Shown here: positions 7,436 to 13,541 of the stretch, piece after piece
Position numbering within the stretch: position 1 is the first letter of the stretch
How the letters are laid out: each line of letters begins with the position of its first letter
Assembly (NCBI GenBank): GCA_009775365.1
Contig: VSPM01000070.1
Location: 1-13,541 of the forward strand
Length of the DNA: 13,541 nt
Origin: Muribaculaceae bacterium
GTDB taxonomy: Bacteria > Bacteroidota > Bacteroidia > Bacteroidales > Muribaculaceae
Direction of reading: 5' to 3'
Notes under the pieces: generated by a model
What the model was told of the DNA's origin: nothing
The model's input: the letters and a program-made list of their open reading frames with translations, nothing else
The model's database searches: none
Program-made: the position numbers and the translations under genes

Positions 7436-7507
7436 CTTTGCTTATTTTGCCTCGATTTTTCCGGGCAAGAGCCGACCCTCCGCCACAAATTATTTATCAA
7501 GATTTGC

Positions 7508-8761
7508 TTAATCTCTCATGTAAGACTCCCACAGGCTTCTCAGCTCCGGCCACGGCATCAGCTTCTTGTTGCCTATTGAAATCCATTTGCCGTTGAGCCT
7601 CAACGCCGCATAATCCTCTCCTGAACGAGCCTTCAGCACCACCATCATAAGATTGGCCCCTAACGGAGAAACATCACGGTCGCACCATCGTGCAGCGACT
7701 TCTCCGGCACTCGCATCCGGCACATAGCATCCGGGCAAACGCATGAGCGCAAACAAGGGAATGACTGTCTCGGCATGGCCGAAACGTAATGAGGCCGCCA
7801 GATTTGTCTTTCCGGCCACTGCGGAATCTGTCTTGCTGATGATGTCTCGCAAAAGAGGCCCCGCCGCCTTGGCCGGAAGCGAAGAAACCTCGCTCACCGA
7901 CCGCTGATAATAATGGCGAAGATTGCTCACTTCCCAGCATCGGCGATAGTCTGCTTCTGTAAACCATTCGGAAGCATCACCTCTTATCCCTGCTGCATTC
8001 AAAGACTGCAACACCCCGTAAGCGTCAAACGACAGTTTCTTCAGGCAAGAGTCGTCAGGCGCACATCCGGCCTTAAACATACTCTTTGCCGGCTCTGCCG
8101 GAAGTGTCTTGGCGGCATAAGAATCATAAAGAGGTTTCCACGGGCCATCCTTCAGATAAGCCACATAAGCTGTGTCGACCGTGAAATAACGCATAAGCGG
8201 ATTAAACTGCTTCCCCTCGCTTGTAGTCACCTCTATGCCTGAATAGCACCTTGCCAATTCATGACAAAGTTCATACATGGTCATGACCACACGAGGCACA
8301 TATGAAGAAATCGCCTCCACCTTCCCATTCTTCAGGAGTGACGGCGCCACAGCGGCCATCTCTTGCCCGAGACGCTTCTCTTCCATTATGCCCACGCTGT
8401 TGAGGGCTCCCCAGTTGTCGCCGGTGGCACTCACCACAGTGTCGAGAAGAGAAAGAAACGCCTCCCCCTTTTCCGAAAGCGCCCCCTCTTTACGAGCCGC
8501 CTCGAGTGCTGACTTCAGATCGGCCACTTTCTTCTCCGACGACAGAAAACGGGCACCATGACGCGCCACATAGTTTATATACACAGGCTTCATGTCCCCC
8601 CCCCAGGGAAGGGTTGAATCGACGGAACTGAAATCATAAGGCGACATTGTGCCGTCAAGCAGCGGCCACTGTGCCCTGGAATTCAATGCGGCTGCAAGGC
8701 TCAATATGACAAAAGCCGAAACGGCCATGACTTTATATCTTATGCGATAGTTATGAATCAT
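7508..8761 (-). CDS. Secreted histidine acid phosphatase, MINPP-type (phytase-like)
   Basis: 417 residues from the ATG at 8761. A GGGAG motif lies 5 nt upstream of it. The longer reading frame upstream runs into the der terminator and is not credible. The signal peptide or N-terminal helix is 10-27, with a likely cut after SRA30 (next residue Gln). Arg67-His68-Gly69 in VARHGARF is the phosphate-binding, nucleophilic histidine motif of clade-2 histidine phosphatases. GHAET (His329-Ala-Glu331) replaces the HD of ordinary acid phosphatases. The RHG plus HAE pair is the mark of multiple inositol polyphosphate phosphatases, known in gut Bacteroides. The length fits that family. The protein would remove phosphates from phytate or other inositol phosphates in the periplasm or on vesicles. 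A G9 tract lies inside codons 53-56. A separate intrinsic terminator lies between it and der, so it is probably transcribed on its own. Confidence 0.88.
   Translation of the reverse strand: MIHNYRIRYKVMAVSAFVILSLAAALNSRAQWPLLDGTMSPYDFSSVDSTLPWGGDMKPVYINYVARHGARFLSSEKKVADLKSALEAARKEGALSEKGEAFLSLLDTVVSATGDNWGALNSVGIMEEKRLGQEMAAVAPSLLKNGKVEAISSYVPRVVMTMYELCHELARCYSGIEVTTSEGKQFNPLMRYFTVDTAYVAYLKDGPWKPLYDSYAAKTLPAEPAKSMFKAGCAPDDSCLKKLSFDAYGVLQSLNAAGIRGDASEWFTEADYRRCWEVSNLRHYYQRSVSEVSSLPAKAAGPLLRDIISKTDSAVAGKTNLAASLRFGHAETVIPLFALMRLPGCYVPDASAGEVAARWCDRDVSPLGANLMMVVLKARSGEDYAALRLNGKWISIGNKKLMPWPELRSLWESYMRD
8596..8604 (-). repeat. G9 homopolymer inside the phosphatase coding sequence
   Basis: Nine C on the plus strand are nine G in the coding strand (Trp-Gly-Gly-Asp codons, residues 53-56). 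They sit after the signal peptide and before the RHG motif. The length seen here keeps the frame open. Tracts of this size are prone to slippage, so on/off switching is possible but not shown. Confidence 0.7.
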
Positions 8762-8832
8762 AATAACTCCCTTTAGTGATTCTTGATACATTCTACAATT
8801 TAAAACGGCATACTTGTCACTGAGGTTCAAGC

Positions 8833-8878
8833 AAAAAAGCGCCGGACTTGCTCTGCGCATAGTCCGGCACTCTTTTTT
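8833..8878 (-). terminator. Intrinsic terminator after der (both strands possible)
   Basis: GCCGGAC (8841-8847) pairs with GTCCGGC (8862-8868). On the minus strand the stem is followed by T6 (the A-run 8833-8838), as expected for the end of der 39 bp upstream. A T6 run on the plus strand (8873-8878) makes it symmetric. Confidence 0.85.
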
Positions 8879-8916
8879 ATCGTAAATAATCTATGAATAT
8901 ATAATTCTGCGGAGTA

Positions 8917-10233
8917 TTATTTATCTCGCATGAATATGGCTATCGGCGTGCCACTAAAATCCCATTTCTCACGGATTTTGTTCTCAAGGAAGCGGCGATA
9001 TGGCTCCTTCACCCACTGCGGAAGATTGCAGAAGAATATGAATGTTGGAATCACCGACTCTTTAAGCATCGTCACATACTTGATTTTCACAAATTTGCCC
9101 TTGTTGCTTGGCGGCGGGGTCACGGCAATCTGCTCAAGCATGTAAGTGTTAAGCTGCGAGGTAGGGATAATTCTCTTGCGATTGTTGTAGACCTCTATGG
9201 CTGTCTCAAGCACCTTGAAAATTCGCTGCTTTGTGACAGCCGACGTAAACAGGATGGGGAAATCTGTGAACGGCGCGAATTTATTGCGGATGGCATCTTC
9301 AAAATGCTTCTGAGCGGTCACAGACTTATCGGCCACAAGGTCCCACTTGTTCACACACACCACCAGGCCCTTCCTGTTGCGCTGTATGAGCGAGAAGATG
9401 CTTGCATCCTGGCCCTCGATACCACGGGTGGCGTCAATCATAAGGATACACACGTCGCTTGCCTCGATTGAACGAATGGAGCGTATCACGCTGTAATACT
9501 CAATGTCTTCGTTCACCTTCTGCTTCTTTCTGATTCCGGCGGTGTCTACAAGATAGAAGTCGAAACCGAATTTGTTATAACGGTGATAGATAGAGTCGCG
9601 CGTGGTGCCGGCGATGTCGGTTACTATATGCCTCTCCTCACCGATAAAGGCGTTTATAAGCGAAGATTTTCCTGCATTCGGCCTGCCCACTATGGCAAAC
9701 TTGGCCACATTCTCCTCCGGCTTGTCATCTTCCGAAGGCTCGGGCATGTCGGCGATAATCTGATCAAGAAGCTCGCCGGTGCCGCTGCCGTTGGCCGACG
9801 ACACCTCCACAGGGTCGCCAAGGCCGAGGGAATAAAACTCAGGGATGTTGAAACGTGCGTCGCCCTTGTCTTCCTTGTTGGCAACAAGGATCACAGGCTT
9901 CTTGGAGCGGCGCAGGATCGCCGCCACCTGGTCGTCGAGGTCGGTCACTCCATTTGAGGCGTCGACCACGAAGAGAATCACGTCGGCCTCCTCGATTGCA
10001 ATATGCACCTGCTTGTTGATTTCACCCTCGAAGATGTCCTCAGAGTTTACCACCCACCCGCCGGTGTCGACAATCGAAAATTCCTGCCCACACCAGTCTA
10101 CCATGCCATACTGGCGGTCGCGTGTGGTGCCCGCAGTGTCGTCGACTATGGCGCTGCGGGTCTGCGTCAAACGGTTGAAGAGCGTGGACTTACCCACGTT
10201 CGGCCGCCCTACTATTGCTACTAATCTGCTCAT
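8917..10233 (-). CDS. der: Ribosome-associated GTPase Der (EngA)
   Basis: 438 residues, the usual length. Two GTPase domains lie in tandem, which is unique to Der. The first has P-loop GRPNVGKS (9-16), DTGG (56-59) and NKED (119-122). The second has GRPNAGKS (183-190), DTAG (230-233) and NKWD (295-298). The KH-like domain (about 352-438) contains PPPSNKGKFVKIKYVT and the usual ending with IAIFMRDK. Der acts in late maturation of the 50S subunit and is essential in most bacteria. The ATG is 8 bp after the stop of era, so the two are co-transcribed. A strong terminator follows. Nothing about it is unusual. Confidence 0.98.
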   Translation of the reverse strand: MSRLVAIVGRPNVGKSTLFNRLTQTRSAIVDDTAGTTRDRQYGMVDWCGQEFSIVDTGGWVVNSEDIFEGEINKQVHIAIEEADVILFVVDASNGVTDLDDQVAAILRRSKKPVILVANKEDKGDARFNIPEFYSLGLGDPVEVSSANGSGTGELLDQIIADMPEPSEDDKPEENVAKFAIVGRPNAGKSSLINAFIGEERHIVTDIAGTTRDSIYHRYNKFGFDFYLVDTAGIRKKQKVNEDIEYYSVIRSIRSIEASDVCILMIDATRGIEGQDASIFSLIQRNRKGLVVCVNKWDLVADKSVTAQKHFEDAIRNKFAPFTDFPILFTSAVTKQRIFKVLETAIEVYNNRKRIIPTSQLNTYMLEQIAVTPPPSNKGKFVKIKYVTMLKESVIPTFIFFCNLPQWVKEPYRRFLENKIREKWDFSGTPIAIFMRDK

Positions 10234-10241
10234 TGTTAATA

Positions 10242-11153
10242 TTATTCTATATATCCGAAGGCACGGAGCTTATTCTCGCGGTTTCGCCAGTCTTTCTCCA
10301 CCTTCACAAAGATTTCAAGAAACACCCTCTTGCCGAAGAATTTCTCGATATCATGGCGGGCCTCTATGCCCACCTTCTTGATTTTTTCTCCCCCTTTTCC
10401 TATTATGATCCCTTTCTGCGAATCACGCTCCACATATATCACCGACATTATATGGATTGAATTCTCCTTCTCGTCAAATTTTTCTACAAGCACCTCGGTG
10501 CTGTAAGGAATCTCCTTGTCGTAGTTAAGGAGCAGCTTCTCGCGGATAATCTCAGTGACAAAGAAACGTGCAGGCTTGTCTGTGAGCGCGTCTTTGCCAA
10601 AGAATGGCGGCGACACGGGCAGGAGCTCCACAATTCTGTTTTTCAGGTTATCCACATTGAAATGCTCAGTGGCGCTGGTAGGGAAAATCTCTGCATTCGG
10701 CAGGCGCATGTGCCATTGCTCCACAAGTTTTTCAAGATCGCCGTCGCCCTTCAGGAGGTCGATTTTATTTATCACCAAAAGCACCGGCACTTTCTCTTTT
10801 GCCACACGGTCGAGAAAATCCTTGTTTTTCTCAGGGTCTTCCACAACGTCAGTGACATAGAGCAGGATGTCGGCATCAGTGAGCGCGCCCTCCGAGAATT
10901 CAAGCATAGATTCCTGAAGCTTGTATTTTGGTTTGAGCACACCCGGAGTGTCGGAATACACAATCTGATATTCCGGCGTGTTCACAATCCCCATGATGCG
11001 ATGGCGAGTGGTCTGGGCCTTAGACGTGATTATCGATATCCTTTCGCCTACAAGGTCGTTCATAAGTGTTGACTTCCCCACATTAGGATTCCCCACGATG
11101 TTTACAAACCCGGCTTTGTGAGCCCCGGCAATATCTTTTATCTCTTCTTCCAT
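10242..11153 (-). CDS. era: Ribosome assembly GTPase Era
   Basis: 303 residues from the ATG at 11153. Alternative in-frame starts are the ATG at 11174 and a GTG at 11186. The GTG lies inside a hairpin, and both would add residues not usual for the family. P-loop GNPNVGKS is 21-28, the switch region carries TTRHRI, DTPG is 68-71 and NKID is 129-132. The C-terminal KH domain has the IIIGKGGEKIKKVG loop (249-262), which binds the 3' end of 16S rRNA. Era is needed for 30S maturation and is coupled to cell-cycle progress. It is followed directly by der (8 bp) and preceded by fabH with a terminator in the 166-bp gap, so read-through or an unseen promoter must feed era. Confidence 0.95.
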   Translation of the reverse strand: MEEEIKDIAGAHKAGFVNIVGNPNVGKSTLMNDLVGERISIITSKAQTTRHRIMGIVNTPEYQIVYSDTPGVLKPKYKLQESMLEFSEGALTDADILLYVTDVVEDPEKNKDFLDRVAKEKVPVLLVINKIDLLKGDGDLEKLVEQWHMRLPNAEIFPTSATEHFNVDNLKNRIVELLPVSPPFFGKDALTDKPARFFVTEIIREKLLLNYDKEIPYSTEVLVEKFDEKENSIHIMSVIYVERDSQKGIIIGKGGEKIKKVGIEARHDIEKFFGKRVFLEIFVKVEKDWRNRENKLRAFGYIE

Positions 11154-11178
11154 ATCAATAAAATTTTGGGTCATATAC

Positions 11179-11204
11179 AGGCTCACCCTCTCAAGAGTGG
11201 GCCT
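11179..11204 (-). other. Hairpin in the era leader
   Basis: GGCTCA (11180-11185) pairs with TGGGCC (11198-11203), with one wobble, and CTC pairs with GAG around the TCAA loop (11191-11194). In the minus-strand RNA the hairpin ends four bases before the ATG at 11174 and covers the GTG at 11186. It may affect which era start is used. Confidence 0.45.
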
Positions 11205-11246
11205 ATATTATCAACGTCGCCGAAAGGCGTGATGTTCAGCAACTAC

Positions 11247-11285
11247 AAAAAACGGGTCGATGGAAAGAGAAATCCACCGCCCCGT
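11247..11285 (-). terminator. Intrinsic terminator between fabH and era
   Basis: The minus-strand RNA folds with arms of 13 nt (11285-11273 against 11264-11252). Twelve of 13 positions pair, one as G-U, with a single G-A mismatch. An 8-nt loop closes the stem and T6 follows (the A-run at 11247-11252). It lies 34 bp after the fabH stop. Confidence 0.85.
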
Positions 11286-11319
11286 GATGACTTGGCATAG
11301 CCTGACTCCACGCCCGGCC

Positions 11320-12309
11320 TCAGGAATCGAAAGCCCATATAAGATACATGGCTCCCCAAGTGAATCCCGCGCCAAAAGCGGTCATCATGATCTTGTCGCC
11401 CTTTTTGAGCTTATGCTTGTATTCATCAAGACACAAAGGTATGGAGGCTGCTGAAGTGTTGCCGTAATGCTGAATGTTTACGAGCACTTTCTCGCTGTCG
11501 AACTTGGCACGGCTTGACACGGCCTCTATGATGCGGAGATTTGCCTGATGAGGCACAAGCCAGTCAACCTCTTCCACAGTGAGATTGTTGCGCTGCATCA
11601 CAGAAAGTGTAGACGACAGCATGTCGCGGACAGCGTTCTTATATACCACCCTTCCCTCCTGATATATGAAATGCTCGCGCGCTGCCACAGTCTCGGCGGA
11701 GGCGGGCCTTGCCGACCCTCCGGCCTTCATAAGGAGGTGAGGAAGCCCCGAGCCGTCAATATGGAACTCGCCGTCTATCACGCCCAAATTCTCCTCCGTA
11801 GGCTCTACAAGCACAGCTGCCGCTGCGTCGCCGAAGAGAGGGCATGTGGCACGGTCTTCATAATCGGTCATGCTCGACATCTTCTCGGCGGTCACCACAA
11901 TCACTTTCTTGTAGAGTCCGCTCTGGATATAAGCCCTTGCGGCCTGCATGGTCACAATGAAGCCGGCGCAGGCAGCCTGTATGTCGTAGGCATAAGCGTT
12001 GGTGAGTTTGGTTTCATATGCAATGACCGAGGCGGTGGAGGGGAACCGATAATCGGGGTTGGAAGTAGCGCAGATCACGAGGTCGATCTCTTCCGGCTTG
12101 GTGGAGGTGGATTCAAGGAGTCTCTCCACAGCCTTAGTGCCGAGGTAGCTGGAACCCTTGGATTCATCTTTAAGTATGCGACGCTCCTTGATTCCTACGC
12201 GAGTGGTTATCCATTCATCGTTGGTGTCTACCATCTTTGAAAGCATCTCGTTGTCGAGGACATCGTCGGGCACATAAGAAGCGATTCCGCTTATTTTTGC
12301 GTTTAGCAT
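11320..12309 (-). CDS. fabH: 3-oxoacyl-ACP synthase III (FabH)
   Basis: 329 residues, typical for the family. FabH condenses acetyl-CoA (or branched acyl-CoA) with malonyl-ACP and so starts each fatty-acid chain. The catalytic triad is readable: Cys114 in IQAACAGF, His254 in VPHQANLRI and Asn284 in HYGNTSAAS. The C-terminal AFGAGFTWGA loop is also typical, as is DEWITTRVGIKER near the N-terminus. The gene follows rpmF after 114 bp of structured DNA. The order yceD-rpmF-fabH is widely conserved, but plsX, which lies between rpmF and fabH in Proteobacteria, is absent here. The primer preference, straight or branched, cannot be read from the sequence. Confidence 0.97.
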   Translation of the reverse strand: MLNAKISGIASYVPDDVLDNEMLSKMVDTNDEWITTRVGIKERRILKDESKGSSYLGTKAVERLLESTSTKPEEIDLVICATSNPDYRFPSTASVIAYETKLTNAYAYDIQAACAGFIVTMQAARAYIQSGLYKKVIVVTAEKMSSMTDYEDRATCPLFGDAAAAVLVEPTEENLGVIDGEFHIDGSGLPHLLMKAGGSARPASAETVAAREHFIYQEGRVVYKNAVRDMLSSTLSVMQRNNLTVEEVDWLVPHQANLRIIEAVSSRAKFDSEKVLVNIQHYGNTSAASIPLCLDEYKHKLKKGDKIMMTAFGAGFTWGAMYLIWAFDS

Positions 12310-12341
12310 AAATCCTGGTTGGTGTTTATCTATAGATGAAT

Positions 12342-12425
12342 ATAGCCGGCTCCCCCGCAGAGGCGGCGGAGTCAGCCTTAGGGAAGCCGTAGGCTCCGGG
12401 GAGAGTCAACTCTCTCCCGGCCTAT
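12342..12425 (-). other. Three adjacent hairpins between rpmF and fabH
   Basis: Three stem-loops follow one another without gaps. The first (12348-12373) has CTCC-C-CCGC / GCGG-C-GGAG around an AGAG loop. The second (12374-12395) has AGCCT/AGGCT. The third (12396-12420) has CCGGGGAGAG paired with CTCTCtCCCGG around TCAA. ATAG (12342-12345) and CTAT (12422-12425, touching the rpmF stop codon) can close the set into a cloverleaf-like shape. No U-run follows, so it is not a plain terminator. It could be an RNA-processing or attenuation element in the operon mRNA, or a REP/MITE-like repeat. Confidence 0.55.
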
Positions 12426-12607
12426 CAGATGACTGCTTTTTCAATCACTTGCTTGCCGCGATAGTAGCCACATTCGCCACACACTGTGTGATAAACGTGC
12501 CATGCGCCACAGTTAGGGCAGATTGCAAGTGTCGGAATCAATGCTTTGTCGTGTGTGCGACGTTTCGCTGTGCGGGTATGCGATTGTCTGCGTTTAGGAT
12601 GTGCCAT
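12425..12607 (-). CDS. rpmF: 50S ribosomal protein L32
   Basis: 60 residues. MAHPKRRQSHTRTAKRRTHD is the standard basic start of L32. Two Cys pairs (CPNC at 31-34 and CGEC at 43-46) form the zinc-ribbon, so this is the zinc-binding form. It lies 57 bp after yceD in the same direction; the pair is one of the most conserved bacterial gene neighbourhoods. The AT-rich leader has no Shine-Dalgarno motif, as usual for Bacteroidetes. Confidence 0.98.
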   Translation of the reverse strand: MAHPKRRQSHTRTAKRRTHDKALIPTLAICPNCGAWHVYHTVCGECGYYRGKQVIEKAVI

Positions 12608-12664
12608 TTTCTTCTATTTTTTTAATGTTTTGTTTTATGTTATGCCGGGGAAAGAGGGGGTATT

Positions 12665-13192
12665 TCATTCATCGCTGTCGATGCCGTTTTCTATTTCTGA
12701 GTCCACTTCGTCGAGGGCTTCGTCTATGTCGTCGCCCGCGTTGGAGTGATGCTTGTGAAGAGCGGCGGCCATGGCCCTGTTGCATTTGCCCAAGGGGTGT
12801 ACATGGCGCAAGGGGATGGTGAGAACGATGGTGTCATATAGCATATACGCCACATTGAGACAACTGTCGCTCTCAGGGATAATAAGCACATCGTCGCTCT
12901 CGTCGTTATAGTCGGCGCCATATTTCACGGTTATGTGATATGTGGTGTCTACCTCATGGTCGAGGGGGTCAAGGCAACGGTCGCACGGAATCTGCAGCAT
13001 CCCTTTGCAATGGAATGTGCAGTCGTAGGCATCGTTCTTCTTGACCAGGTCAAGATGCACCTTTACATCCGACGATATGACATCAGGGTTTTCCATATTC
13101 TTGAAAAACTCTGTGCCACACTCGAAATCCTGCTCATACTTGCCGTCGGCCAGGGAGGCAAGCTGAACCTTGTATTGTGAAAATTTTCCCAC
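12665..13192 (-). CDS. yceD: YceD/DUF177 protein
   Basis: 175 residues. The DUF177 core is visible: beta-rich N-terminus, then CKGMLQIPCDRC with Cys62, Cys70 and Cys73, then an acidic strand region and IPLRHVHPLGKC (127-137). The C-terminus (153-175) is highly acidic. The family is implicated in 23S rRNA and ribosomal protein accumulation in plants and bacteria, and lies upstream of rpmF almost everywhere; its exact biochemical role is not settled. The gene starts about 23 nt after the predicted transcription start of the operon promoter. Confidence 0.92.
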   Translation of the reverse strand: MGKFSQYKVQLASLADGKYEQDFECGTEFFKNMENPDVISSDVKVHLDLVKKNDAYDCTFHCKGMLQIPCDRCLDPLDHEVDTTYHITVKYGADYNDESDDVLIIPESDSCLNVAYMLYDTIVLTIPLRHVHPLGKCNRAMAAALHKHHSNAGDDIDEALDEVDSEIENGIDSDE

Positions 13193-13221
13193 TTTTTTGA
13201 GAAGATATTAAAAAAGTGCCA

Positions 13222-13253
13222 CAAAGTTAGCAACCTTTTTACAGTCTGCCAAC
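13222..13253 (-). promoter_or_regulatory. Promoter of the yceD-rpmF-fabH operon
   Basis: Read on the minus strand: GTTG (13253-13250, three of four to the -33 TTTG), 20 nt, then TAACTTTG (13229-13222), a full match to TAnnTTTG. Transcription would start near 13215. It lies between the tRNA 3' end and yceD. Confidence 0.65.
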
Positions 13254-13271
13254 ATCCGCGGCTGCCATATT

Positions 13272-13346
13272 TGGTACCTCCGAGGAGAATCGAACTCCTA
13301 TCTAAAGTTTAGGAAACTTCTATTCTATCCGTTGAACTACAGAGGC
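13272..13346 (-). tRNA. tRNA-Arg (anticodon CCU)
   Basis: The reverse complement folds as a full cloverleaf of 72 nt plus encoded CCA (13274-13272). The acceptor is GCCTCTG/CGGAGGT, with wobble pairs at G1-U72 and position 6-67, and A73. The D-arm is GTTC/GAAT. The anticodon loop TTCCTAA gives CCU, which reads AGG. The T-arm is AGGAG-TTCGATT-CTCCT. There is no intron and no sign of integration at its 3' end. Confidence 0.95.
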
Positions 13347-13406
13347 ATTCACCAATCCCCCCGCCCGGGCTCGCGTGTTTTTGAAAGCCTTCAGGGGTTT
13401 GTGGTG

Positions 13407-13438
13407 CAAAATTAATCAATTTTTTGATTTTATGCAAA
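13407..13438 (-). promoter_or_regulatory. Promoter of tRNA-Arg
   Basis: Read on the minus strand: TTTG (13438-13435), exactly 20 nt, TAATTTTG (13414-13407). Both boxes match the Bacteroidetes consensus. Transcription would start near 13400, giving a leader of about 54 nt before the tRNA. From 13439 to the end of the window I see no gene. Confidence 0.7.
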
Positions 13439-13541
13439 TAGATGCCCTCAAATCGTGGCTTTTAATCACGGCTCTTTCATTTAAGATTGCGTTGCATTCT
13501 CAAAGATTGTGCTATTTTATAGTGGGAAGATGTCCCGATGG

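Noticed and set aside
8762..8860. Upstream extension of the phosphatase to 8860
   Set aside because: It reads through the der terminator loop and would bury the signal peptide; the ATG at 8761 has a GGGAG motif at proper distance.
11154..11186. GTG start of era at 11186
   Set aside because: The GTG lies within a hairpin and the added residues are not typical of Era; the ATG at 11153 or at 11174 is more likely.
11548..12240. 230-codon plus-strand frame opposite fabH
   Set aside because: Antisense shadow; His/Gly-rich translation is the usual mirror of GC-rich coding DNA, while fabH has its full catalytic triad.
8917..13192. The yceD-rpmF-fabH-era-der order as a novel system
   Set aside because: It is a conserved housekeeping neighbourhood in Bacteroidales; only the structured gaps in it deserve attention.
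13272..13346. tRNA-Arg as an integration site of a mobile element
   Set aside because: No integrase and no repeat of the tRNA 3' end is visible; the neighbour is a housekeeping operon with its own promoter.

Overview
The window looks like chromosomal DNA from a gut-type Bacteroidales bacterium, possibly Muribaculaceae; the family is inference, the order is well supported. The reasons are Bacteroidetes promoters (TTTG, about 20 nt, TAnnTTTG), a TPR/transmembrane/HTH regulator of the type common in this phylum, a secreted protein with a type IX secretion (Por) sorting-tail-like end, a GH43 glycanase, a MINPP-type phytase, and the gene order yceD-rpmF-fabH-era-der.

Left part (1-6759): a secreted GH43 glycosidase and a small soluble HTH protein lie on the plus strand. 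They converge on a full-length TPR/TM/HTH regulator on the minus strand. The two regulators are paralogues: their HTH regions match at 37 of 71 positions by my ungapped count. The small one starts just after where the large one has its membrane helix. A divergent AT-rich gap follows, with a very good promoter for a 745-residue secreted protein of unknown function.

Middle (6760-8878): this is a worn stretch. A perfect 17-bp inverted repeat lies next to a decayed minus-strand REP-associated tyrosine transposase (RAYT/Y1) remnant that has lost its HUH histidines. The remnant runs into a 15-codon ORF that resembles the start of a MATE transporter. Next comes a secreted histidine acid phosphatase of the MINPP type with a G9 tract in its coding sequence, then the intrinsic terminator of the upstream der gene.

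Right part (8917-13541, all minus strand): a housekeeping block transcribed from right to left. It holds tRNA-Arg(CCU), then yceD (DUF177), rpmF (L32), fabH, era and der, which link ribosome assembly to the first step of fatty-acid chain building. The tRNA and yceD each have a recognisable promoter. Between rpmF and fabH lie three hairpins packed end to end, and between fabH and era lies a strong intrinsic terminator, so the block is probably not one uniform transcript. I see no gene in 13439-13541. There is no CRISPR array, complete insertion sequence or rRNA.
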